64,000 nucleotides of DNA from Brassica napus (taxonomy: Eukaryota > Streptophyta > Magnoliopsida > Brassicales > Brassicaceae): the NCBI RefSeq assembly GCF_020379485.1, contig NC_063448.1:45207218-45271217 (forward strand), in the 5' to 3' direction. Made by a program: the position numbers and the translations under genes. The first letter of the stretch is position 1. Each line of letters begins with the position of its first letter. The notes under the pieces are model-generated. The model was not told the origin of the DNA. It did no database searches and saw only the letters and a program-made list of their open reading frames with translations. Below, piece by piece: positions 8,403-18,915 of this stretch.

Positions 8403-11245
8403 TCAACCATTCGGTTCAAAGAAAAATTCAGAAACCAATGCCAAGTGATCGCTACCCAACTCCTGCAAAACCAAAGACGAACAAGACTACATCATTAGGC
8501 CATTGTATTAGTAACAAAACCATCGTGTTAGTAACAAAACTTACTTGACAAGGAAGGCCTCTGGTTCTGCAGAGGACATCAATGGGAAGTGTATCAAGAA
8601 CTCTAACAGGTGCAACACCATCCGAGTACCTGCACCAAATGCATATATGTGTGTTCCAATTAATTCATCCGCCAACGATTATGTTTATCAAATATGATTT
8701 GGTTTCATTTACAAATGTTTACCAGAGGTAATCAACCGTTCCAAGAAATTTCGAGTGGTATGAGGTTGCTAGAGGTTCACCAACAGAGTCTCTAGTATTT
8801 TTTGAACCCTGGAGTGTACCATGATGAATATAGACTGTTTTATCTCACTATTTCTTGTCATGTATAGACAGTAAAGCTTTGTGTGTGTTATTACCTTAAC
8901 TGAGGCGTATGAGCTATGGAGTTTCAACGGATGCACAGCCCAGTACGAGCTTTCTTGCCCGGTCGCAAGCCGGATCTCTTCGTTGCTCCAAGAGCTACTT
9001 AAGCATCTGAAACCAATGAGTACCAAAAACTGTTTAAACACTTTTAATATACGTAATTATGAGACAGAGACCTCATTTCAAGTGAACACAATGGATATTT
9101 CACAAGGCAGACACCAAACAACCATTAACTACAGAACTTGATAAAATCTTTAAGAAAATGAGCTTACCTGTTTATGGAAGTTATTGGATTACTAGGTTTG
9201 CCTCCTGCCTCAAGAACTTGGTTAGGAAGACGATTTCTCTGGCCAGACAGCTCCCTTTTGTCTTGTTTCATGATATTCAGCTGTACGATAGATACATTGT
9301 CAGACCAAAGAAACCATAACCGGGCTTATTAGTAGGTAAACTGAAGCAAGACTGTAGATGTGCTTACTTCAGAGGACGCCAAGAAGTTGTACAATGGACT
9401 CTGCTTGTGATTAGATAACATCAAGCAATGAGATAAACAAATACGAAACTGAAAGCGTTTATCCGAAAATGTATGTACCTGGGGTAAGCTATTGTAATCT
9501 CCGCCTAGAACAATAGGAATATCACCCCATTTCTTAGAGAGCAAGTGAGCCTTTGTGCAGAGCGAACGGATCTATCAATCAAGATTCAAGAAACAAACCA
9601 TATATAGAAACTCAGGTTAACAACACTTAAAATGTGACCGCATGCTAGTTTAACATCTCTTGACTGAGATTCCAAACTAGTTTTAAGAAAAAAAAACCAT
9701 GCAAAAGAAACATCTCTTGGCAACTTCAAGCCACAAGGACCAATCAACAGTTTGTAAACTTCATGAATGTCAATTGTTCTGTAGTTCATTTACCAATTGA
9801 ATAGTGGACACCTACCTGACCCAGCTTCACATCTCCTCTACTTGGATTATAAAGCACATGAATGTTACCCACCAGTATCTTTCTTGACATAGACTTCCTC
9901 AGCTAACGGAAACACCAAAAAAACTAGATCAATCACCCAGGCATATACATAAAACTTTTTTTTATTGAAAATTGCTACCTCGAGAACAGAAAGCTGTGCA
10001 ACGTTATCACGCATACCAAACTGGCTAAACTCAATGTTTTCCCTCTCCAAAACCCGAAACCTTTGTCAAAACAAAGAACACACACAACTTATCAGAACCG
10101 AGTTTGTTTTCTTCACAGTGAAACAGATTTGAGTCAAGGCCAATCTTTGCTTACCTGTCAGCCTTCCAAAAGATTGCGCATCCATCTACGTTATCTCCAG
10201 TTCGCCGCTGCCATTGCAAAGCTTATATTTGTAGTCCTTCTAAAGAAACAAAATTTTTGCTGAGGCTTCAGATGCATAAAATGGTAAGCGTAACCAACCA
10301 TCGATGTTTTTACTTCTCATGCCACCCTCAACAAACGTAAATCTCATGGATATGGTATATAAGAGGAAATACAAGCAAACCTTGTAGGAGCCAGCATATC
10401 CAGCTTTCTCCATCATGCTGAATAGATCGAAATACTTGTCTACTTCCTACAAGGATCCGCATCAAAAGCAGAACATGAGTGTCTTAACCAAGATAACTCC
10501 TCCTTGTCAAGAGAAAGAAGGAAAGTTTATGTTACCTGCATACAGATTATGTCTGGTCTGAGACGAATGAGTTCCTCGCATATCAACCTTTTGCGGTAAC
10601 CCCACTTGAGGTAAGGAAACGAGACGTTGGAGTACAAATCTTTGTGATATGATGAGTTTCTATCTCCCAGTATGTTGTATGACACGACTGTGAATCTGTC
10701 TGAATCTATGTTTACCACACAAATACACAAGTCAAGAACAAAGTGTTCTCCCCTGTTTCACATGCTTCCTGTGAAAACGTACATGGTCCAACAAAAAAAA
10801 TCTAACTAAACGTTTGGAATCTCGAGAACGAAAAGCTAAACCGTTCCCAAGGCTTGGTGTCTCAGTTCATGAATATTTGAATATATATAGCACTGATGAA
10901 TACGAATAAGAATAAGATCATCATACTCCTACCTTCGGACACGGTAGAGGTATCTGAATCAATCCAGTCACGAGGAATCCGTGAAGTAGGCATTTGATCC
11001 GCATGTCGACGCCGAGGAAGAGGATTGTACCATCGACGGCTGTACGAGCGGTTTGACGAATCTTTATGATCGGACGATTCAGATGCGGAGGAGCAGGACA
11101 CGAGGAAGCTCGCATCGCCAGAGGATGGAAAAGAGAGAGATGACGACGATAAATGAGAGCGGTGAAATCCAGACGAAAGGTGACCACCAAAGGAGATTCG
11201 AGAAGCTCCGGTTGGCCGTGACCAAGAACAAGCCACGCAACGCAT
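8403..11245 (-). CDS. CCR4-3: CCR4-type poly(A) deadenylase, CCR4-3 orthologue
   Basis: Thirteen exons (11245-10933, 10705-10536, 10446-10381, 10207-10155, 10060-9979, 9902-9816, 9571-9479, 9400-9368, 9280-9168, 9006-8895, 8808-8723, 8629-8545, 8462-8403) give an uninterrupted 450-residue protein. Residues 1-104 are a Ser/Arg-rich leader. The rest is an exonuclease-endonuclease-phosphatase domain. Its catalytic motifs are VVSYNILGD (N115), MQEVDKYF (E162), VLGGDYNSLP (D282) and LGSDHLALVSEF (D436, H437). It has no leucine-rich repeat, as in the plant CCR4c-f subgroup; the family removes mRNA poly(A) tails as nucleases. A stop codon lies just upstream of the chosen ATG in the same frame. The neighbours (ASPG1 on one side) match At3g18490-At3g18500, supporting CCR4-3. 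The leader may be organelle-directing, but this is uncertain. Confidence 0.93.
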
Positions 11246-11439
11246 TTTTGGTTTTTGTGGAGAGAAATTGAAAACCACACACTAGCAACCGCTTGGCGCC
11301 CTCCGGATAATATCTTTTATTCCACGTTTCTTGTCAAAAACAAACAAAGACATACCGTTTTATTTTACTCTCTTCACTAAGCCCACTATCAGGCCCAAAT
11401 AAATATTATTCAACTGGTTTAATCAAAAAAGTAAAAGAG

Positions 11440-11865
11440 ACTCTAGAGATCAAAATAATCAAAATATTTCATTAAAAAAATAAATATGCATTTATACCTT
11501 TAGAATTAACAAATCTAAACATTAGGGTATAGAGTTAAAGGGTGGAGATTTGAAATTAAGTTTTAAAATATTATAAAATAAAAAATAAATATTAAAATTT
11601 TGAAAATAAAAATTTGAAAAATGGATTTTAAAAGTATTTCGAATTACAAAAAAAAAATTTGAAAATAAAAATCAAAAAAAAAATTATAAAAAATTCGAAT
11701 TTGAAAACATATAATCTGAAATTATAAAAAAAATATTTTTATTTGTATTTATATATCTAGGATATTAAGATTTTTTTACCTATTAAATAAAATATTTTGG
11801 TCATTTTCCTTCTTAAGGTTTATTTTTGTGATAAAATTTTGAAAATAGTTTATTTAAGAGAATTG
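11440..11865. repeat. AT-rich repeat element, copy 1
   Basis: Carries ATCAAAATATTTCATTAAAA near the left edge and AAATATTTTGGTCATTTTCC near the right, so its ends are imperfect inverted repeats. The body (AGGGTATAGAGTTAAAGG, TATAAAATAAAAAATAAATA) is the reverse complement of the element at 15809-16311. Two inverted copies therefore bracket the ASPG1 gene. The left edge looks truncated. There is no coding capacity. Confidence 0.7.
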
Positions 11866-12490
11866 CTCAAAATAAATCATTGGAGATTTTTTTATTTGAC
11901 CAAAAAAAAAAAAATCATTGGAGATTTTTTTCAAATATTTCGTAAATTTACATCAAAGAAGTTATACATCATAATCATTCAACCAAACGTGAAGAAAATT
12001 TGGGGAAAAAAAAAAGAAGAAGAAGATAATAACAAGAATATAACCAAACCTAATCAGTTGACAACTTAAATGTACTTCTAAAATTTACCAAAACCTATTC
12101 AAACTTTGCTTATAATATTACACCCAAAAACAAAAAACTTGCTTATAATATGACACTACCAAACGGTGAGACAAAAAAAAATGGTAGATGAATACTAATT
12201 TCTTTGTATTTTGCGACAATACGGTGCGACAAAACTAAACAAATCAATATTGTGTTTGTATTTTATGTCTAGAATAATGATTTTTTCAAGTCTCTTCTCT
12301 TTCACCGTTAATATCATAACCAGTCTCTCCTAGCTTTAAAACTTTAGTTTAACCCATCAACGATAAACCAGCCTCATTACCAAAGATACAAACTTTAAAC
12401 TGAATGAGTCTCAAAGCTCTGAACTTTGATCAATGACACCAATTTTTTGTCACCCCAAACTACAAAGATCAACACTTTTTTCATGAGCAG
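11866..12490. other. AT-rich intergenic stretch
   Basis: No gene or clear repeat boundary is seen. It has long A and AAG runs near 12005-12035 and repeated TTGCTTATAATAT words near 12108-12150. Confidence 0.5.
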
Positions 12491-12990
12491 ATCATCATTA
12501 GAGCAAAACTCAATCTCAGCAATCAAAAAAATTTGAATAAAGACCAGAGAGGAAGACATACAAGTGTTAGCTGAGATGGATCTTGTTGTTGATGACGGTG
12601 CTGAACCAATCCAGCAACAGAGAAAGAAGCAAGGAGAAGCCATATCGAGAATTGGAGAAGAGAAATTGGGGATCAGAAACTTACGCTTCGGCATCAACGT
12701 TACTCAACGACGGGAGGCGACGGTAGAGCACGAGATTGGGAAGAGAGGGAAGCCACGAGGGCCTCCTCCATCTGCAATCGGAAAGCGTAGTCGGAATCGG
12801 CGATTCAAGAACACTGTGCGTCTCTCTCCTCCACACACTCATGTTTCGACAGGTGTCTCATAAGGTACGTTCCTTCTGGAGCCATATTAAGAGACGTGCC
12901 TTCCGTGTTTTGTATTTTTCATTTTTTTTAATCACAAAAATGCTGAGACACATGCGGTGGAAACTGCGATAATGATGCTCTAAAGGACCC
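12491..12990. mobile_element. Putative non-autonomous DNA element with gene-like interior
   Basis: The edges share TTAGAGCA in inverted orientation (about 12498 and 12980), as in gag-less PIF/Harbinger-type plant elements. The interior is less AT-rich than the flanks and has open frames on both strands (12564-12863 on plus, 12395-12697 on minus). The minus strand reads like a transcribed leader, with a CTTCTCCAATTCTCGATATG stretch. No protein family is recognised on either strand. It could be a captured 5' gene fragment. Confidence 0.35.
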
Positions 12991-13300
12991 ATGTACCCTG
13001 TTCGTTTCATAACCGCTAGACGCAGCGTCAGCGGCGATAAATTAACCTTTCATTACGGCAACCCAACACCGGTGAAGGTTCCGAGCTTACTTATTTTCCA
13101 GACGCAGCGGCAATCAATGATGGGTGAAAGAGACGCAGGAATTAATGGCGTCACCGGCGCTTCACTTTTTGTGTCTCCGTAAGAGACGCTGAGATTAATG
13201 GCGTCACCGTTTTTAATTTTTTTGTGCCTCCGTACTTTATTTTTTAGACGCAGCCGCAGCATTAGGCGTCTACCAAAAGAACACGCCTATGGTAGACGTT
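12991..13300. repeat. GACGCAGC-rich island, probable truncated TIR element
   Basis: CCCTGTTCGTTTCATAACCG then CTAGACGCAGCGTCAGCGG at the left resembles the end of a known plant MITE type. Inside are several GACGCAGC/GACGCTG words and a repeated AATTAATGGCGTCACCG (near 13140 and 13193). I could not find the matching opposite terminus, so it is called truncated. No gene is supported. Confidence 0.4.
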
Positions 13301-13768
13301 TCTTTTTTGCAATCTCCTTGAAAACTCTAGTATTATTTCGTCTTTCATTATAAGTTCTTAAAGTTTTACGTATACAATAATTTTTATTTAACAGTATGGT
13401 AAACTATTATTCTCTCTTGAAAGTAATATTTTCTACAGTATGCATGTTTATTAAGAATTTAATAAATGTTTATAATTTAATTTATTTTTTACTTGATTAT
13501 ACACTTTCCAATAACTTTCCACCAATGAAATTTAATCAATTCAAATATTATCAATTAATGTTCTTCAAAAATATAAAAAATACCTTAACAATATAGAAAA
13601 TTTATCTTTGTGGAACAAGGAAAAAATCTAAAAGATGTGGTTTTCAGAAATGGAGGTAGTAACATTTAACCACATCAATTATGGCGTCACTCTCTCCGCA
13701 ACTATTATTTATTTTTCTTATAAGTAAAACATTCATCCTCTTCCACTTGACTCACTATCTTTCCCACA
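13301..13768. promoter_or_regulatory. Upstream region of ASPG1
   Basis: AT-rich, about 470 bp before the ATG. It has a TTATAAGTA box-like word near 13718, followed by a CT-rich leader (CATCCTCTTCCACTTGAC) typical of plant 5' UTRs. No individual regulatory site can be named with confidence. Confidence 0.4.
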
Positions 13769-15362
13769 ATGGCTTCCGCAAGATTTTTATCTCTCCTCCC
13801 CATCGTCACTCTCTCTCTTCTCCTCACCACGACCGATGCTTCCTCTCGCTCCCTACCAACATCACACGAAACGACCGTACTCGACGTCGTTTCATCTCTC
13901 CAGCAAACACAACAGATCCTCTCAATCGACCCGACTCGTTCCTCACTCACCACCACCACCGCCGCAAAAGAATCCATCCCTGTCTTTCTCAACTCCTCTT
14001 CTCCACTCTCTCTAGAGCTCCACTCCCGAGACACCCTCGTCGCGTCACAGCACAAAAACTACAAGAGCCTAGTACTGAGTCGACTCGAGAGAGACTCATC
14101 CCGAGTCGCCTCAATCATCGCCAAAGTCAAACTCGCCGTCGAGGGCGCCGACAGCGAGACCCATTACCAACCTGAGGAGCTCACGACACCTGTCATCTCC
14201 GGAGCTAGCCAAGGAAGCGGCGAGTACTTCTCCCGGCTCGGCGTCGGAACTCCGGCGAAGGAGATGTACATGGTGCTCGACACCGGAAGCGACATAAACT
14301 GGATCCAGTGCAAGCCTTGCTCCTCCTGCTATCAACAATCCGACCCGATATTCGACCCGAGTTCATCCTCCACGTACAAGTCCCTCACTTGCTCCGCTCC
14401 ACAGTGCGCTTCTCTAAGAGCCTCGGCTTGCCGCTCAGACAAGTGTCTCTACCAAGTTCGTTACGGCGACGGGTCTTTCACCGTCGGTGAATACGCAACC
14501 GATACGGTGACGTTTGGAAGCTCAGGTATTAGATGATATACTCCGGTTTAGTTAAATGTTATGAGTTGGTTTAGCTTCCCTTTACTAAACCAATATAACA
14601 AACTGAATAATCAAGAACTAAATTTCATTACATTCAATATCAGGTAAAGTAGACAACGTTGCTTTGGGGTGTGGTCGTGATAACGAGGGACTCTTCACCG
14701 GAGCAGCCGGTTTACTCGGTTTAGGCGGTGGAGCTTTGTCGATGACGAGTCAGATCAAAGCGAAGTCTTTCTCTTACTGCCTCGTTGACCGCGACTCGGG
14801 GAAGTCGTCGAGTCTTGATTTCAACTCGGTGCAAGTCGGCGCCGGAGACGCGACGGCGCCGATCCTCAGTAACAGCAAGATCGACACTTTCTACTACGTC
14901 GGGTTCACTGGGTTCAGCGTCGGTGGTCAGCAAGTCTCGATCCCTTCGTCGGCGTTCGCCGTCGACGCTTCGGGAACCGGAGGAGTGATCTTGGACTGTG
15001 GAACCGCCGTGACTCGGCTCCAGACTCAGGCCTATAACTCGCTTCGCGACGCGTTCGTGAAACTCACGGCGAATCTCAAAAGAGGAACGTCGAGCATCTC
15101 TCTGTTCGACACGTGCTACGACTTCTCGTCTCTCTCCACCGTGAAGGTCCCGACGGTGGCGTTTCACTTCACCGGTGGAAAGACTCTTAATTTGCCGGCG
15201 AAGAATTACTTGATCCCTATTGATGATGCGGGGACGTTCTGCTTCGCTTTTGCTCCGACGTCGTCTTCGTTGTCGATCATCGGGAACGTGCAGCAGCAAG
15301 GGACACGCATCACTTACGATCTAGCGAATCATCTTATCGGGTTGTCAGCTAATAAGTGCTAA
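13769..15362 (+). CDS. ASPG1: Aspartic protease of the ASPG1 type
   Basis: Two exons, 13769-14525 and 14644-15362, joined across a phase-1 GT-AG intron of 118 bp, give 491 residues. Residues 1-24 are a signal peptide (LLPIVTLSLLLTTTDAS). A prosegment follows, then the pepsin-like A1 fold with the first catalytic motif LDTGSDINWIQC at D171, the flap region YGDGSFTVGE, and the second catalytic motif ILDCGTAVTRL at D370. Cysteine replaces the usual Ser/Thr in DSG/DTG at the second site. The C-terminus is IIGNVQQQGTRITYDLANHL. Length and motifs match Arabidopsis ASPG1 (At3g18490), which acts in guard-cell ABA signalling and drought avoidance. An AATAAA polyadenylation-like word lies at 15430-15435. 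The flanking gene order supports orthology. Confidence 0.95.
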
Positions 15363-15704
15363 AATGGATGATTAGTAGTTTTACAGATATATCAGTAAAA
15401 CCCTTTAGTTCTTGGTTTTTTAATGAAAAAATAAAATCTGAAGTGTGGAGTATTTTCTTCTTCTAATTAATCACAAGTTATTTATTGATCAATATAAATT
15501 CAAAAATTACTGAATTGTGTTTTGTTTTTAGTTTTTGTTTGATACTAAGAACAAGTGTGAAAATGCATCTCAAAAAGTCTTCAAAAGCCTTTCGGTGTGA
15601 ATATATTTAGATTGCTGTCTGAATCTTCCGAGTGTTCAAAAATCAATCAAGGTCAATGTAAAGTTTATATTTGACTCAGATGTGAAAAGCTAGGTTGAAA
15701 AATA

Positions 15705-16466
15705 CTTCTTCGGTTTCATTAAATTAGATGTTTAGAAAAAAAAAATATTTAATAAAAGTAAACTTTTTGTATTTTCTACTAAAAAAATTATGATTTTCAA
15801 TAAAATTAAGAACAATTCTCCTAAATAGAACATTTCCAAATTTTGATCACAAAAATAGACCACAAAGAAGAAAATGACCAAAATATTTTATTTAATAGAT
15901 AAAAAAATCCTAATACCCTAGATATATAAAAAAATAAATAAATAAAAATAAATAATTTTTTTTATAGTTTTAGATTATATGTTTTTAAATTCGAATTTTT
16001 TTATAAAATTTTCTTAATTTTTTTTCCGAATTTTTTTAATTTTTTTAATTTTTTTTGTATTCGAAAACACTTTTTGAAACTATTTTAAATTTTTTTATTT
16101 TCAAATTTTTAATATTTATTTGTTATTTTATAAAATTTTAAATCTCAATCTCAAATCTTCGTCTATAACTCTAAACCCTAAGGTTTCGATTAGTTAACCT
16201 CATAGTTATAAGTGTATATTTACCTCTTTAATGAAATATTTTGGTCATTTTGATCCTTAGAGTCTATATTTGAGACATAAACATTTTTAGTGATATCATA
16301 GGGTATTTCTCTAAAATTAATTGATTTTAATGAATTATTATTGGTTAAAAATTATTGAAAATTGAAAATTACAGAAAATGATATATTTATTATAATGATT
16401 TAATGTGTTTTATTAATATGCGTGAGAACACTAAAAAAATATATATCATTGTGAAACGAGACGGAA
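15705..16466. mobile_element. Stowaway-like MITE split by a nested insertion
   Basis: The left end CTTCTTCGGTTTCATTAAAT and the reversed right end TTCCGTCTCGTTTCACAATG form the degenerate Stowaway-type inverted repeat. TA duplications lie at 15703-15704 and 16467-16468. The interior is interrupted at 15809-16311 by the AT-rich element. The two MITE parts together are about 250 bp, the same size as the MITE at 8101-8346. Confidence 0.72.
15809..16311. mobile_element. AT-rich TIR element, copy 2, nested in a MITE
   Basis: 503 bp with long imperfect inverted ends (both carry ATCAAAAT/GACCAAAATATTT words) and a perfect 8 bp target duplication TAAAATTA (15801-15808 and 16312-16319). This TSD length fits the hAT superfamily. 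It is the inverted relative of 11440-11865 and has no ORF. Confidence 0.75.
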
Positions 16467-16476
16467 TACATAATAA

Positions 16477-16510
16477 CTAGGTAGTAATCCGCGCCTTGCG
16501 CGGGATGGGA
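16477..16510 (-). mobile_element. Helitron 3' terminus (minus strand)
   Basis: On the minus strand this reads a perfect 6 bp stem hairpin (CCGCGC, loop AAG, GCGCGG) followed after a few bases by CTAG and a host T. This is the standard Helitron 3' end. The element extends to the right; its 5' end was not identified. Confidence 0.75.
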
Positions 16511-17098
16511 TTATTAATTTCGTTTTTAAATAAAAAGATATTAGTTATGTTTAATCTGGATATCGGTTCGGTTCACATTGTTTTCGGTTTTTAGTTTCAT
16601 AAAATATAATTACCATTCTAAATTCATATTTATTTTTCTTTGTTCGATTAAAATGAGTGAAGTTTTGATGTTCAATGGTTTTATTTTACAATTTTTAAAC
16701 GAATGCAAATCAAATCAAATGTAAATAATAGTTGAAAAAAGACATTTAATATTATTTTTGTTGTTTGTACAAACAATGTTGGTGATGTTTTAAGATTATG
16801 TATTTTATATAAGATAATCTAATATTAGTTGTGTTGTTTGAACTTTCATATATGTTAGACATAATATAAAAAGTTGTATATTTATACTCATAGAAATTTG
16901 TTTTTTATTGAGTTTAATAATATAATTTTTATTAATTGTAGTGTTTATATAATTTATTTTTAATAGTTATTTTGTATTTTATTTAATTTTTTAATCCCTT
17001 AATTTTAATATAATTTATAAAGTAAAACAATTTGATTTTTGAATGGATATTGAGATTTTTATCTTTTTATTTCTATGTTATTGTTTTAAAAATGGATA

Positions 17099-17485
17099 TT
17101 AAGAAAATACACAAACTAATTTTAAAACAAATGGACTGTTGTAGGTTTTAAACCCAACATACCTTAATAAAAATGGACCATGTATTAATGAATCATTGAG
17201 TGAAAAGTTGATTAGAATCTTGGAATAGCCTTGTGAAAGAAATGAATCAAACTGATTCACCAGATCCTTTTTGATGGAAGCATTAATCTCAACACCCTGC
17301 AGAATATAAAAAAAATCGAAACATAGAATCTGAAAATTAAGCATGCAAATTTTTTAAAACTTAGTAATATGAAGAGTAAAGGATGCCTACATTAGAGTCG
17401 ATTAGAACCATCTCAATGGTTAGACCACCAGCAACAATATTGCTACCACAAACGTATGATCTTCCTCCTAATCTTCCACATTAAC
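17099..17485 (-). pseudogene. RPA1/OB-fold-like protein fragment, Helitron-associated
   Basis: Read leftward, a first piece (17485-17391) gives MWKIRRKIIRLW, a stop, then an AGG/LTIEMVLIDSN-like stretch with frame damage. After a GT-AG intron a second piece (from 17296) gives GVEINASIKKDLVNQFD and FLSQGYSKILINFSL. This is the DUF223/RPA1-type OB-fold protein that plant Helitrons commonly carry. It is dead (internal stop and frameshift). Its orientation agrees with the Helitron terminus at 16477. Confidence 0.75.
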
Positions 17486-18212
17486 CTGAATGGTTTCAAA
17501 TCAGACACAAAAGTTATTGCAACCATTATAGGAGAATGAGATAAATTTTGTAAGATTTTGAGTTTATGGAATAACTGAAATGAATGGGAGAAGCGAGTCT
17601 TATATAGTTTTACTATACCTAAGGCAATTCACGATGTATCTCCGTATAATACCAAATTTAATTGCATATCGTTTACCTTGTCAAGCAATCTTCGATATAT
17701 ATATTGCCATAACCTAAAAATGTGAAATATATGCCATCTAATATCATTAATTTACATTGCCAATCACTCACGACAATTAAATATTGTCCAAACCCATACG
17801 AAAACGGTTTAATTCGGTATGTGTACACTTGATAGATATCTTTTTAATATTCTTAACCATAATATTCTAATTTCGTCTAGGACAACCTTTTCATTCTCTT
17901 AAAAAACACAAACTTAGGTTACGTGCATGAATAAACAATGTAAAAGAGGACTCCAATATGTATAGCATCAACAAAATCTTGCATTAAGAATGATAAGCTA
18001 TAACACAAACATTGTTTTCTTCTTAGGTTGTAGATAAAGAAATTTTCATCTCTTACGTGCGTGTGAGATTTCTTTAAACGGCTGATTGTTGTTTTCTCGA
18101 TAAGTATTATAATCAATGTCATTGATAGAAGTGAGAGTGTATACACTACAACGTCAGGTAGCATTGTAGAAATCGTTTTCGTTAGTGTATAACCCGCTTT
18201 TACAATGATAGC

Positions 18213-18915
18213 TTCTTGGACTGCAAGAGTCTACAGCAATCTGAGCGTCAGTATTGGCAGAATACTACTTAGGTCCTTTCTCATTGTGATGCTACAAGTA
18301 ACTACCAATGTCAAGTTTTGCATATTTGCTGAAGCCTTTACCATTCAAGTTGCTACCACGAATTTTGTCTCTGAGTACTTATATTGTCTTTGGTGGGGTT
18401 TAAGAAATCTAAGGTATAACAACTTGATTCAAAATACTTATGGTATATAAATTAAGATTATCTGGCGGTTTTGTTTTATAGTTCTTATGGCCAGAATGTA
18501 ATCACAAGTGTATATTTTGGCAAGACCCTGTTCTGTATTACAATTTGTATTTTTGGGTTGATTCTCTTTACACTTCTGAACGGTAACATGCAAGTAAGCT
18601 TCAAAACTTAATTTTCATGACTATTTTTTTTTTGTTTTTTTTTTCTAACGAAAGATATTGTTTAACTTTGTGGAAAGACATCATTACAATCGATGTCTGT
18701 CAGAGTTGAGGAATGGAGAGTTAAGTGACAAGACACTGAAGAATGGATGAAGTATCGTCAACTACGTCCAGAGCTTCAAGAACGTGTCCGTTTATTCGTT
18801 CAATACAAATGGCTTGCATCCAGAGGCGTCAATGAAGAATCAATCCTCCAGTATTTACCTACAGATTTACACTGAGAGATCCAACGCCATCTCTGTCTCG
18901 TTCTTGTCCGATGGG
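18213..18915 (+). pseudogene. Cyclic nucleotide-gated channel (CNGC) gene fragment, probably Helitron-captured
   Basis: Three consecutive exon pieces with correct GT-AG joins: about 18213-18418, 18482-18593 and 18678-18915. They encode the pore region (YLYCLWWGLRNL then SSYGQN across the splice), the last membrane helix (FGLILFTLLNGNMQ), and the C-linker (MSVRVEEWRVK, QDTEEWMKYRQL, LFVQYKWLASRGVNEESIL). Two in-frame TGA stops (after EEWRVK and after LPTDLH) and a frameshift in the first piece kill it. The N-terminal channel and the nucleotide-binding domain are missing. The introns are kept, so it was copied from DNA and not retroposed, which fits Helitron capture. Its orientation is opposite to the flanking Helitron end. 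Confidence 0.85.

Noticed and set aside
11053..11271. 72-codon plus-strand frame over CCR4-3 exon 1
   Set aside because: It is the antisense shadow of a well-supported exon and has no family motif.
13681..14175. Plus-strand frame of 164 codons and minus frames at 13705-14055 and 14721-15299
   Set aside because: They overlap ASPG1 exons in other frames. The ASPG1 frame carries signal peptide and catalytic motifs, and these do not.
17919..18450. Minus frame 17919-18164 and plus frame 18205-18450 as separate genes
   Set aside because: The plus frame is part of the frameshifted CNGC fragment. The minus frame shows no recognisable motif.
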